A DNA stretch of 11,417 bases from Bacteroidales bacterium Bact_23 (lineage in GTDB: Bacteria > Bacteroidota > Bacteroidia > Bacteroidales > Lentimicrobiaceae): NCBI GenBank assembly GCA_001603685.1, contig LUZO01000406.1, forward strand, positions 1 to 11,417, in the 5' to 3' direction. The first letter of the stretch is position 1. Each line of letters opens with the position of its first letter. The position numbers and the translations under genes are program-made. Of the stretch, positions 1-6,496 are shown piece by piece. The notes beneath the pieces are model-generated. The model saw only the letters and a list, made by a program, of their open reading frames with translations. It had not been told where the DNA came from and made no database searches.

Positions 1-31
1 GCTGAGGGTCTTTATCCTTTTCCTGATTCAT
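1..31 (-). CDS. Possible 5' end of a leftward gene (partial)
   Basis: An ATG on the minus strand (positions 31-29) opens a frame that runs to the window edge and reads MNQEKDKDPQ. It is hydrophilic and has no stop. Ten codons are too few to identify a family. The next alternative start, at 38-36, hits a stop within nine codons, so 31 is the better start. It would be transcribed in the same direction as the phosphorylase to its right, 113 bases downstream of that gene's stop. Its reality depends on sequence outside the window. Confidence 0.3.
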   Translation of the reverse strand, partial: MNQEKDKDPQ

Positions 32-54
32 GGGTCATCAATGTATTTCTTCTA

Positions 55-82
55 CAAAGATGGATAAAATAATTTTTACAAA
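55..82 (-). promoter_or_regulatory. Weak Bacteroidetes-type promoter candidate for the left-edge gene
   Basis: On the minus strand, CATCTTTG (62-55) matches the Bacteroidetes -7 box TAnnTTTG except for its first base. A TTTG (82-79) lies upstream, but with only 16 bases between the boxes where 19-21 is usual. It sits about 25 bases ahead of the possible ATG at 31. The surrounding 1-144 stretch is AT-rich and holds no gene that I can support beyond the partial start. Confidence 0.2.
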
Positions 83-144
83 TACACCCTTATCCGCGAT
101 TTATTAACAGCTCACTGTGAATCAGTTTGTCCTGTTTTTCGGAA

Positions 145-1023
145 TCATGGCTGTGAAGTGAGTACCTCAATCAGTAACCGGATAATTCGCTCAATATTTT
201 TGTGATAATCTTTGCTGTATTGTTTCAGAACCCGGTTTGCGATGATGGCGCAAATGGTCAGGGTATTGTGTCCCAGTAGTTTACCCAATCCGTAAAGCGC
301 CGAGGTTTCCATTTCGAAGTTGGCCACTTTCATTCCGTTGTAATTGAAATCGGCCAGCGCCTGATTCAGGTCAGGATGGGTGGTTTCCAGCCTCAGGCTG
401 CGCCCCTGCGGGCCGTAAAATCCGGGTGCGGTGGCGGTCATCCCCTTGTGGAACCTGTCGCCGAATAAGCTGAGCAGCTTACCGGAAGCTTCCACAACAT
501 AGGGCCGGGGCAGATTGGAATCCCAGGCCGTCTGGCTGATAAACGCGTTTGTAAGTTCGCTGTTGATGATGCCTGCCGCCTTTTTGTAATAGTATAGCAT
601 GCCGTCCAGCCCGATGCCGTGGGTGGAAACCACGGCGGAATCGACCTCGATTTCGCGCTGCAGGGCACCCGAAGTTCCCAGACGGATGATGTTCACTGAA
701 GTGTGTTCCTCTTTTGCTTCGCGTCTGTTGAAATCGATGTTGAAAAGCGCATCAATCTCATTCAGCACGATATCGATGTTGTCGGTGCCCATTCCGGTTG
801 ACAAAACCGACATCCGCCTATTGCCTATGGTGCCGGTGTGGGTGCAGATTTCGCGGTTCTGTTTTTTGAGTTCGATGTGATCGAAATGTTTTGAAATAAC
901 GGGAACCCTGCCGGGATCGCCCACTACGATGATATCGCGGGCAAGCTCACCGGGTTTGAGGTTGAGGTGATATATGCTGCCGTCGCTGTTGATAATTAAT
1001 TCCGATTCTCCGATCCGGGACAT
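145..1023 (-). CDS. udp: Nucleoside phosphorylase, uridine phosphorylase type
   Basis: This 292-residue cytosolic enzyme of the PNP/UDP phosphorylase family (NP-I fold) should cleave nucleosides with phosphate to a free base and ribose-1-phosphate in salvage. Visible motifs, compared from memory with E. coli Udp, are: the phosphate loop VVGDPGRV at about 33-40 (G35, R39); the second phosphate site IRLGTSGA at about 113-120 (R114, T117); the ribose-binding NFEMET at about 235-240 (E237, M238, E239); and a Q-x-R pair (Q206, R208) in FYGPQGR. The Q-x-R pair corresponds to the uracil-recognising Gln/Arg of uridine phosphorylases and favours uridine over purine nucleosides. The length is somewhat above E. 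coli Udp (about 253 residues). The ATG at 1023-1021 precedes the conserved N-terminal region by a normal distance. The gene is divergent from the universal stress gene. Family certainty is high; substrate is less certain. Confidence 0.9.
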   Translation of the reverse strand: MSRIGESELIINSDGSIYHLNLKPGELARDIIVVGDPGRVPVISKHFDHIELKKQNREICTHTGTIGNRRMSVLSTGMGTDNIDIVLNEIDALFNIDFNRREAKEEHTSVNIIRLGTSGALQREIEVDSAVVSTHGIGLDGMLYYYKKAAGIINSELTNAFISQTAWDSNLPRPYVVEASGKLLSLFGDRFHKGMTATAPGFYGPQGRSLRLETTHPDLNQALADFNYNGMKVANFEMETSALYGLGKLLGHNTLTICAIIANRVLKQYSKDYHKNIERIIRLLIEVLTSQP

Positions 1024-1035
1024 AATTGCAAGTTG

Positions 1036-1066
1036 TTTGTTTATTGCCAGGACTAAACTACCTTTG
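1036..1066 (+). promoter_or_regulatory. Bacteroidetes sigma-ABfr-type promoter for the universal stress gene
   Basis: TTTG at 1036-1039, a 19-base spacer, then TACCTTTG at 1059-1066 exactly match the published Bacteroidetes consensus TTTG-N19..21-TAnnTTTG. The expected transcription start is near 1073, about 30 bases before the ATG at 1104. This site argues that the in-frame TTG at 1026 is not the true start, because it lies upstream of the predicted transcript. Confidence 0.7.
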
Positions 1067-1077
1067 CGTTACCATTG

Positions 1078-1085
1078 CAAAAGTA
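1078..1085 (-). promoter_or_regulatory. Possible -7 box for the phosphorylase gene
   Basis: On the minus strand this reads TACTTTTG, an exact TAnnTTTG match. It would start transcription near 1071, leaving a leader of about 48 bases before the ATG at 1023. I see no good -33 TTTG at 19-21 bases; the nearest minus-strand TTTG (1102-1099) is 13 bases away. It faces the rightward promoter at 1036-1066 and the two would overlap. Confidence 0.4.
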
Positions 1086-1103
1086 GATAATAATCGTACA
1101 AAC

Positions 1104-1976
1104 ATGAACAATATATTGGTGCCTTACGATTTTGATCCGCAGACAGATCAGGCATTCGACCAGGCAATTCATCTGGCAAAACATATTGGCTGCGGCATTA
1201 CCCTGCTGTATGTGCATGAACAACAGGGGTTTCTGGCTTCGTTGTTCAGTCAGGAGCAGAAAGAGGAGATACTCGAACGGATCAGCGATCAGATGGATGC
1301 TGTAGCGGCAAACATGACCATCAAAAGCGGGGTGGATATCGGCGTGAGGATTGAAATGGGGCGGGTTTATTCGGTGATTGCGGATGTGGCAAATGAAACG
1401 GATGCCGCTTTTATTGTAATGGCAACCCGGAGCCATGAGTCGTCGATGAATAAAAGCCTGCTGGTCGGAGCCAATACATCGCGGATAATCCGATCTGCAC
1501 GATGCCCGGTGATTACCATTGGCGGCAAAAATCACTACGACGGATGCCGCAAAATTATGCTGCCGGTCGATCATTATTCCGATGTTGAACAAAAGGTGCA
1601 GTGGGCGGTTAAATTGGCCGGTATTTACGGCGCACAGGTAAATGTGGCAGCCGCTTTGTGCCGCGATTATAAGGAAAGGGTTCGCGAGAAAATCAGGACA
1701 AAGGCGGATGCGGTTCATAAAATGATTTCCAAAGCCGGCATCGGTTGTTCGTTGGATATCTTTGAGACAGAAGCCGTTGAAAAAGAGGCAGCCAGATCAT
1801 TGCTGGATTATGCAAAAAAAACAGGCGACATTGATCTGATTATCATCATGACTCAGCGCGGACCTTCCATTATAGAGTTCTTTGTTGACCCTCAGGCTCA
1901 GGATATTATCCGGCGATCCGAAATCCCGGTAATGTCAATCGTGCCGCATGAAGCTTCCGGTAAAGGAAAAAAGTAA
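1104..1976 (+). CDS. Tandem-domain universal stress protein (UspA family)
   Basis: This 290-residue cytosolic protein has two Usp (Rossmann-like) domains, about 1-140 and 148-280. Domain 1 begins MNNILVPYDF, with the usual beta1 and the conserved Asp (D9). It ends with a nucleotide-loop-like stretch around VGANTSRIIRSARCPVITI (121-139), where G122 is followed by Ala rather than the usual Ser. Domain 2 starts KIMLPVDHYSD (about 150-160) and lacks the glycine loop, reading FFVDPQAQDIIRRSEIPVM instead, so it probably does not bind ATP in the usual way. Start choice: an in-frame TTG at 1026 would add 26 residues unlike any Usp N-terminus and lies upstream of the predicted transcript, so ATG 1104 is preferred. 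No Shine-Dalgarno is visible. The gene lies 48 bases ahead of a small membrane protein, and an antiporter with a Usp-like tail follows. Likely role: stress or energy-status response; the specific function is unknown. Confidence 0.88.
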   Translation: MNNILVPYDFDPQTDQAFDQAIHLAKHIGCGITLLYVHEQQGFLASLFSQEQKEEILERISDQMDAVAANMTIKSGVDIGVRIEMGRVYSVIADVANETDAAFIVMATRSHESSMNKSLLVGANTSRIIRSARCPVITIGGKNHYDGCRKIMLPVDHYSDVEQKVQWAVKLAGIYGAQVNVAAALCRDYKERVREKIRTKADAVHKMISKAGIGCSLDIFETEAVEKEAARSLLDYAKKTGDIDLIIIMTQRGPSIIEFFVDPQAQDIIRRSEIPVMSIVPHEASGKGKK

Positions 1977-2024
1977 CCAGGACCTTTAAGAATGCTGAAA
2001 AACCATTAAATCAGAATCAAACCA

Positions 2025-2435
2025 ATGAAAAGAAAGATCATTTTAATTGTCAGTGTAATTCTCATTGTAATCCTTTCCGGTTTGTTCTATTGGAGGTATT
2101 ACTTTGTTTTTGGCGAGGGAGTTAAAGCAGGAACTATGAACTTTTTTGTTAGAAAAGGCTATGTTTTTAAAACATGGGAGGGGCGGCTGATACAGGAAGG
2201 CTTTAAAACGCCGATGCCTGGAGCCATGCAAAGCAATGAGTTTGAGTTCAGTGTTACCAACGACAGCATTGCAGCCATGCTTGAGCGTTACGGCGGCCGT
2301 TTTGTGGAGCTGCGGTACAAGGAGTACCTTCACCCATTGCCCTGGCGGGGCATGAGTACCTATGTGGTAACGGAAATACTAACCGTGGAGCCCCGCAAAC
2401 AAACAAATCCGGGAGCACATCCCATCGATAACTGA
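2025..2435 (+). CDS. Small membrane-anchored protein of unknown function
   Basis: This is a 136-residue protein. Residues 5-23 form one hydrophobic helix after a basic start (MKRK), which suggests a signal anchor with the rest outside the cytoplasm. The soluble part contains KGYVFKTWEGRL (44-55), FEFSV (72-76) and a Tyr/Trp-rich region VELRYKEYLHPLPWRGMSTY (94-113), probably a small beta-rich domain. It resembles, from memory, short Bacteroidetes proteins with a KGv(I/F)FKTyEGqL motif. Some of these carry the name 6-phosphogluconate dehydrogenase in databases; nothing here supports that enzyme, since there is no Rossmann loop and the protein is far too short. It starts 48 bases after the universal stress gene and ends 90 bases before the antiporter, so co-transcription is plausible. 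Coding is well supported; function is unknown. Confidence 0.8.
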   Translation: MKRKIILIVSVILIVILSGLFYWRYYFVFGEGVKAGTMNFFVRKGYVFKTWEGRLIQEGFKTPMPGAMQSNEFEFSVTNDSIAAMLERYGGRFVELRYKEYLHPLPWRGMSTYVVTEILTVEPRKQTNPGAHPIDN

Positions 2436-2525
2436 TTCCATTGTTCCATTCAGACAGTATAAACCGGAAACCGACTGCCGGAAAAGACAGCCGGGATTGA
2501 AAAATTAATAATATTTTACATAGTT
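2436..2525. other. Spacer with three CCGG-containing direct repeats
   Basis: This 90-base spacer precedes the antiporter. CCGGAAA occurs at 2464-2470 and 2478-2484, and a third CCGG follows at 2491-2494, spaced 14 and 13 bases apart. The arms are too short for a convincing terminator, and no T-run follows. I see no clear TAnnTTTG box, which is compatible with read-through from the upstream genes. Confidence 0.3.
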
Positions 2526-4706
2526 ATGTTGCTGGCAATAGATGCTTTAAACCTGACATTACCGCTTCAGAACCCGGTTCTGATTTTTGCCCTGATCCTG
2601 CTGATCATCCTGTTTGCCCCCATACTGCTGAACAAGCTGAAAATCCCCTATCTCATAGGGCTGATCATTGCAGGGGTTCTTATCGGGCCCAATGCATTGA
2701 ATCTGATGGAGCGCGACAGCAGCATCGTCCTGTTCGGAACCGTGGGACTGCTCTACATTATGTTCCTGGCCGGGCTCGAAATCAACCTGAGCGATTTTAA
2801 GAAAAACAGTGCAAAGAGCCTGGTCTTCGGAATGTACACCTTTCTGATACCCATGATACTGGGTACGGTAGCCGGCTACTACATTCTGATGTTTTCGCTG
2901 CCCACATCCATTCTGCTTGCCAGTATGTTTGCCTCGCACACGCTCATTACCTATCCCCTCATCAGCAAGCTGGGGGTAACCAAAAACAGGGCGGTAAACA
3001 TTACCGTTGGCGGTACCATGATCACCGATACGCTAGCCCTGCTGGTGCTTGCCGTTATTGTCGGAATGTCGGTTGGCGAAGTGAATCAGGAGTTCTGGAT
3101 CAGGCTGGGAGTGTCCATTGTGGTGTTCGCCCTGATTATCATGATTCTGTTTCCCATTGTCGGAAGATGGTTTTTTAAACATTACGACGATGGTATTTCG
3201 CAATATATCTTTGTACTGGCCATGGTGTTTCTCGGCGCCTTTTTAGCCGAAGCCGCAGGTATCGAAGCCATTATCGGTGCATTCCTCTCGGGGCTTGCCC
3301 TCAATCGGCTGATTCCGCATACCTCACCCCTGATGAATCGCGTGGAGTTTGTCGGGAATGCGCTTTTTATCCCATTTTTCCTGATAGGAGTGGGAATGCT
3401 GATAGATTACCGGGTCTTCTTCACCGATCTGGATACCATTATGGTTGCCATGGTGATGATCATCATTGCCACGGGAGCCAAATATTTTGCAGCCTGGCTT
3501 ACTCAGAAAACATTCCGGTTTTCGGTGGATGAGCGGCGACTGATATTCGGATTGAGCAACTCACAGGCCGCTGCCACACTGGCCGCCGTTCTTGTGGGAT
3601 ATAATGTTATCCTGAATCAGGCTGAAATTGATGCGGCAGCACTCGAGGGTCTGGTTGTAGCTCCTGTCCGCCTTCTGAACGAAAGTGTACTGAACGGAAC
3701 CATTCTGATGATTCTGGTAACCTGTACCATTGCCTCGTTTGTTACGCAGAAAGGCGCTCAGAATATTGCGTTGTTGGAATCTGCAGATCCTGAAAAAGAC
3801 CAGGATGAAGAGATTAAGGAAAGGCTGCTGATCCCCATTAATACCCTTGAAACGACTGAGGAGCTTGTTAATCTGGGAGTTACGGTAAAGTCGAAGAAGA
3901 ATCGCAGCGGATTGTACGGGCTGCATATGATTACCAGCGATCAGGCCGGGCCCGAAGCGGAGAAGCTGGGGCGGAAAATCCTCGACAAAGCTGCAGTAAC
4001 GGCGTCGGCATCCGACAATCAGTTGCATGAGCTGCTGCGCTACGATGTAAACATCGTAAATGGAATTACCAATGTGGTGAAAGAGCATAAAATAACCGAC
4101 ATCATTCTGGGACTGCACCGCAGTAAAGGCATGTCCGATAGCTTCCTCGGTCACCTTACCGAAGGGATACTGACCAAATCGAATGCCACCACGATGATTT
4201 ACAAGCCGGTGCAACCACTGGCCACCGTGAAGCGGCACCTAATCGTCATCCCCGACAGGGCTGAGAAAGAGATCGGTTTCCCGTTCTGGCTGATAAAAGT
4301 CTGGAATATCGGATGGAATACAGGCGCCAAACTGGTGTTTTATGCACCGGAGCAAACCCTCAATTATATCCGTAAAATCAATGCCCGTCATCCGGTTGAG
4401 TCTGAGTTTCATGAGTTTACCGATTGGGACGATTTCCTGATTCTTTCACGGGAGGTGAAGGAGAACGATAACCTCATCATTATCATGAGCAGGAAAAACC
4501 GGTTGTCGCACCAGCAGAACATGAGCAAGGTGCCCGCCTACCTGAACAAATACTTCCAGTCAACCAATTTCATTCTTGTATATCCGGTTCAGGCAGGATC
4601 TGACAGCAAATCGAACATTGACCTGCAGGGCGTTTCAATGGTAGAGCCTTTTGAGCGGCTCGATGAAATCGGGAAAACGATTACCAGTTTGTTTAAGAAA
4701 AAGTAA
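2526..4706 (+). CDS. Kef/CPA2-type cation:proton antiporter with Usp-like C-terminal half
   Basis: This 726-residue inner-membrane protein exchanges a monovalent cation (Na+ or K+) for protons. Residues 15-410 form the Na+/H+ exchanger domain with about 12-13 hydrophobic segments. Family signatures include KIPYLIGLIIAGVLIGP (39-55), YIMFLAGLEIN (77-87), TMITDTLALLVLA (164-176; D168 is the likely ion/proton carboxylate), GIEAIIGAFLSGLALNR (245-261) and FIPFFLIGVGMLID (281-294). From 430 to 720 lies a cytosolic region that looks like two degenerate universal-stress-protein folds (about 433-560 and 568-720). The first half has ILGLHRSKGMSDSFLGHLTEGIL (527-549), laid out like the Usp ATP loop but with Gly-His replacing Gly-Ser. 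No KTN/TrkA-N domain with GxGxxG is visible, so it is not a classical glutathione-gated KefB/C. Ion specificity cannot be read from the sequence. It follows the universal stress gene and small membrane gene on the same strand. Confidence 0.9.
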   Translation: MLLAIDALNLTLPLQNPVLIFALILLIILFAPILLNKLKIPYLIGLIIAGVLIGPNALNLMERDSSIVLFGTVGLLYIMFLAGLEINLSDFKKNSAKSLVFGMYTFLIPMILGTVAGYYILMFSLPTSILLASMFASHTLITYPLISKLGVTKNRAVNITVGGTMITDTLALLVLAVIVGMSVGEVNQEFWIRLGVSIVVFALIIMILFPIVGRWFFKHYDDGISQYIFVLAMVFLGAFLAEAAGIEAIIGAFLSGLALNRLIPHTSPLMNRVEFVGNALFIPFFLIGVGMLIDYRVFFTDLDTIMVAMVMIIIATGAKYFAAWLTQKTFRFSVDERRLIFGLSNSQAAATLAAVLVGYNVILNQAEIDAAALEGLVVAPVRLLNESVLNGTILMILVTCTIASFVTQKGAQNIALLESADPEKDQDEEIKERLLIPINTLETTEELVNLGVTVKSKKNRSGLYGLHMITSDQAGPEAEKLGRKILDKAAVTASASDNQLHELLRYDVNIVNGITNVVKEHKITDIILGLHRSKGMSDSFLGHLTEGILTKSNATTMIYKPVQPLATVKRHLIVIPDRAEKEIGFPFWLIKVWNIGWNTGAKLVFYAPEQTLNYIRKINARHPVESEFHEFTDWDDFLILSREVKENDNLIIIMSRKNRLSHQQNMSKVPAYLNKYFQSTNFILVYPVQAGSDSKSNIDLQGVSMVEPFERLDEIGKTITSLFKKK

Positions 4707-4731
4707 AGCCGGAGCAGGGAGAGGTCGGTTA

Positions 4732-4748
4732 AGCCGGAAACGCCGGCT
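4732..4748. terminator. Short GC hairpin between convergent genes
   Basis: AGCCGG (4732-4737) and CCGGCT (4743-4748) form a perfect 6-bp stem with a 5-base loop in the 40-base gap between the convergent antiporter and OstA-like genes. It overlaps the OstA-like stop codon (4749-4747). There is no T-run on either strand, so intrinsic terminator activity is uncertain. A weak bidirectional terminator is the best guess. Confidence 0.3.
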
Positions 4749-6261
4749 ACCAGATAAAGATATCCTGCCTTGATTTTGGCCGCTGGTTGTTTAACCAGTG
4801 GAAATCCTTGAGCAGCAGTTCGCCCGGGCTTAATTCGTTTTCGGGATAGAGAACCGCATTCGGTTTTTCAATCGGAACAATCTGCTTTATCTTCTTGTCC
4901 CTCAGGCGGATAATCATATTGCTGGAATAGGCCTTGTTTATGCCGGTCAGCGAACCGTCGTCCTCCCTTACCCAATAAAGCGATTCCGCATTGCCTGTAA
5001 CTACAATTTTTACCAGCTCATTGTCAACAAAATAGCTGTTCATGTTTCGCCCCTTTATCTGATTGAACCCGGTGCCGAGAGTATCGCTTGCGATGATGAA
5101 AGCATTGTTGAACAGCCGCAGTTCCTGCACTTTTTCGTGTGCGGTGAGCACATGAATCGAGTCGGAAGTCATCTGATTCCCCTCCGTCCACAGGGCCGGT
5201 TTGCCCAGCATGCGCATGGTGCTGTCGCTAAATTTGTAGATCAGCGAGTCGGCCATTCCCTGAAGGTCGGTGCGGTAGAATTTTACGCGGTAGTAGGCGA
5301 AGATCTCTTTGGTTTTCTGGGCCGAATCGAAGGTGGCTTTCAGGGTATCGGCGTGTAAAAACAGGGTGTCGTTTTTATCCGGCATCATCACCTCGGGCCG
5401 GTCGGTGATGAGGGTGTAGCCAAGTTTTTTAAGGTAGCGCGCATACTGGCCGGTAGCTATCAGATTCTGTACCGTATCAATCACCATAATATTTCTGAAA
5501 GCCTCGCCGAATCCGTTCCGGCGCTCGTAATAAAGACTGTCGCCCGTCAGCTCCTGGTCGCCGTTTCGGATCCGTGCATTTTGCTCAAATTCAGCAATAT
5601 CGGTATCGGTGTTGTACCATCCGTTTTCGGCGTAAATGTCCGTTTCCTCTCCCCGGATGGTGGTCGGCCCCTTGAAGCGGGATACCTTGCTCTGGGTGTT
5701 GTATTGCAGGGTGTCGCAGTTGATTACATAATCGGGATTGGTCAGCAGCACATCGTCGCGGAAAAAGAAATCCTTGCTGTTTGTGTGGTAATAGCCCCGT
5801 TTGCTGTCGAGTGTGTTCTGGTCGTTTACAATGTGGCCGCCGGTTAGATAATAGGCAATCCCGGTATTTCTGTCGAAGGTCAGCCTGTTGGTAGTCAATA
5901 TGGTGCGGTTGTCAATCAGCTTTACATTGTCGAACACCTGTGCAATACGGGTTTCGCCGCTGTAGTAGAGTGAATCGCCATACAGATTCAGGGTGTCGCT
6001 CGATTTGATGTGTACCCTGCTGTATGCCTTTACGCTGTTGGTAACATTGTTCAGGTGCGCCGAATCGCAGTAGAGAAATGCGCCTTCGTGCTCAAAAACC
6101 GCATTCCCGATGATGCGCTGCACATTGTCGCCCATTGCCTTGTCGTAGGCCATCACATCGGCCTGCACCAACCTGATTTTGCGCGGTTTCTGTGCCGGAG
6201 CCACGCCTGTGGCCAGCACAAAAACAAACAGAACTGATAACAAACGGCGCATAAACATCAT
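4747..6261 (-). CDS. OstA/LptA-like exported protein
   Basis: This is a 504-residue protein with an N-terminal signal peptide: MRR, a hydrophobic core LLSVLFVFVLATGV, and a likely cut after APAQ at about residue 24. The mature part is a series of beta-strand repeats of the OstA/LptA jellyroll type, with recurring patterns such as LNLYGDSLYYSGETRIAQVF (91-110), GDSLYYERRNGFGEAF (240-255), LIATGQYARYLKKLGYTLIT (267-286) and GMADSLIYKFSDSTMRMLGKP (335-355). In related families these jellyrolls bind or transport lipopolysaccharide across the periplasm; this long Bacteroidetes version is usually named only OstA-like. There is no beta-barrel region of LptD length, so it is likely periplasmic or outer-membrane associated. 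The start is ambiguous among ATGs at 6261, 6258 and 6252; the last gives the most compact signal peptide. A TAGCTTTG box lies just upstream. The family call is good; a direct role in LPS transport is inferred. Confidence 0.85.
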   Translation of the reverse strand: MMFMRRLLSVLFVFVLATGVAPAQKPRKIRLVQADVMAYDKAMGDNVQRIIGNAVFEHEGAFLYCDSAHLNNVTNSVKAYSRVHIKSSDTLNLYGDSLYYSGETRIAQVFDNVKLIDNRTILTTNRLTFDRNTGIAYYLTGGHIVNDQNTLDSKRGYYHTNSKDFFFRDDVLLTNPDYVINCDTLQYNTQSKVSRFKGPTTIRGEETDIYAENGWYNTDTDIAEFEQNARIRNGDQELTGDSLYYERRNGFGEAFRNIMVIDTVQNLIATGQYARYLKKLGYTLITDRPEVMMPDKNDTLFLHADTLKATFDSAQKTKEIFAYYRVKFYRTDLQGMADSLIYKFSDSTMRMLGKPALWTEGNQMTSDSIHVLTAHEKVQELRLFNNAFIIASDTLGTGFNQIKGRNMNSYFVDNELVKIVVTGNAESLYWVREDDGSLTGINKAYSSNMIIRLRDKKIKQIVPIEKPNAVLYPENELSPGELLLKDFHWLNNQRPKSRQDIFIW

Positions 6262-6277
6262 TTTCGGAATACAACGG

Positions 6278-6285
6278 CAAAGCTA
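6278..6285 (-). promoter_or_regulatory. -7 box for the OstA-like gene
   Basis: The minus strand reads TAGCTTTG, an exact TAnnTTTG match. The transcript would start near 6271, leaving a leader of only about 10-20 bases before the ATG at 6261 or 6252; this slightly favours the later start. I see no TTTG-like -33 element at 19-21 bases, so the call rests on one box. Confidence 0.4.
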
Positions 6286-6391
6286 ATGAAATGTTGCTTT
6301 GATTGTTACCCCGGTATCGGATTGCGCCGGATGTTCCCGAAGTTTTATTCAGTAATTTTAAATATCTATAGAAACAAATTGTTTTCATCGT

Positions 6392-6407
6392 TGTTAACAT
6401 ATTAACA
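6392..6407. promoter_or_regulatory. Symmetric dyad, possible regulator site
   Basis: TGTTAA-CATA-TTAACA is a perfect 6-bp inverted repeat around a 4-base centre. Its geometry (short half-sites, 4-base spacer) is that of dimeric helix-turn-helix regulators such as the CRP/FNR family, but the half-site is not the FNR TTGAT. It lies about 130 bases from the left gene and 90 from the right gene, so it could serve either. Confidence 0.25.
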
Positions 6408-6496
6408 CTTCCCTAAATATAGGCGCTGCCTCTTCTTACCCGGCTCTTCCTTACAAAAAAGTTAATTTTTTTGTTTCACTTAAACCCGGCCTCGTC

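Larger units (their letters stand above)
6262..6496. other. Divergent AT-rich spacer, no gene seen
   Basis: These 235 bases separate the leftward OstA-like gene from the rightward two-helix membrane protein. The right half is AT-rich, with A and T runs around 6455-6473. It holds a -7-like box for the left gene and a symmetric dyad (6392-6407). I found no exact TAnnTTTG box on the plus strand for the right gene, and no convincing short gene. Confidence 0.6.

Noticed and set aside
1053..1718. Leftward 221-codon open frame opposite the universal stress gene
   Set aside because: It is Cys/His/Ile-rich with no recognisable domain and lies fully antisense to a well-supported gene, so it is a reading shadow.
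3561..4238. Leftward 225-codon open frame opposite the antiporter
   Set aside because: It is antisense to the antiporter's conserved region and has a composition typical of a complementary frame and no motif.
2526..4706. Classical glutathione-gated KefB/KefC identity
   Set aside because: The C-terminal half has no GxGxxG Rossmann (KTN) motif and looks Usp-like instead, so a kef gene symbol is not justified.
6092..6400. Leftward 102-codon open frame over the OstA-like gene start
   Set aside because: It overlaps the signal-peptide coding region in another frame, shows no family motif, and would remove the promoter-like box at 6278-6285 from non-coding DNA.
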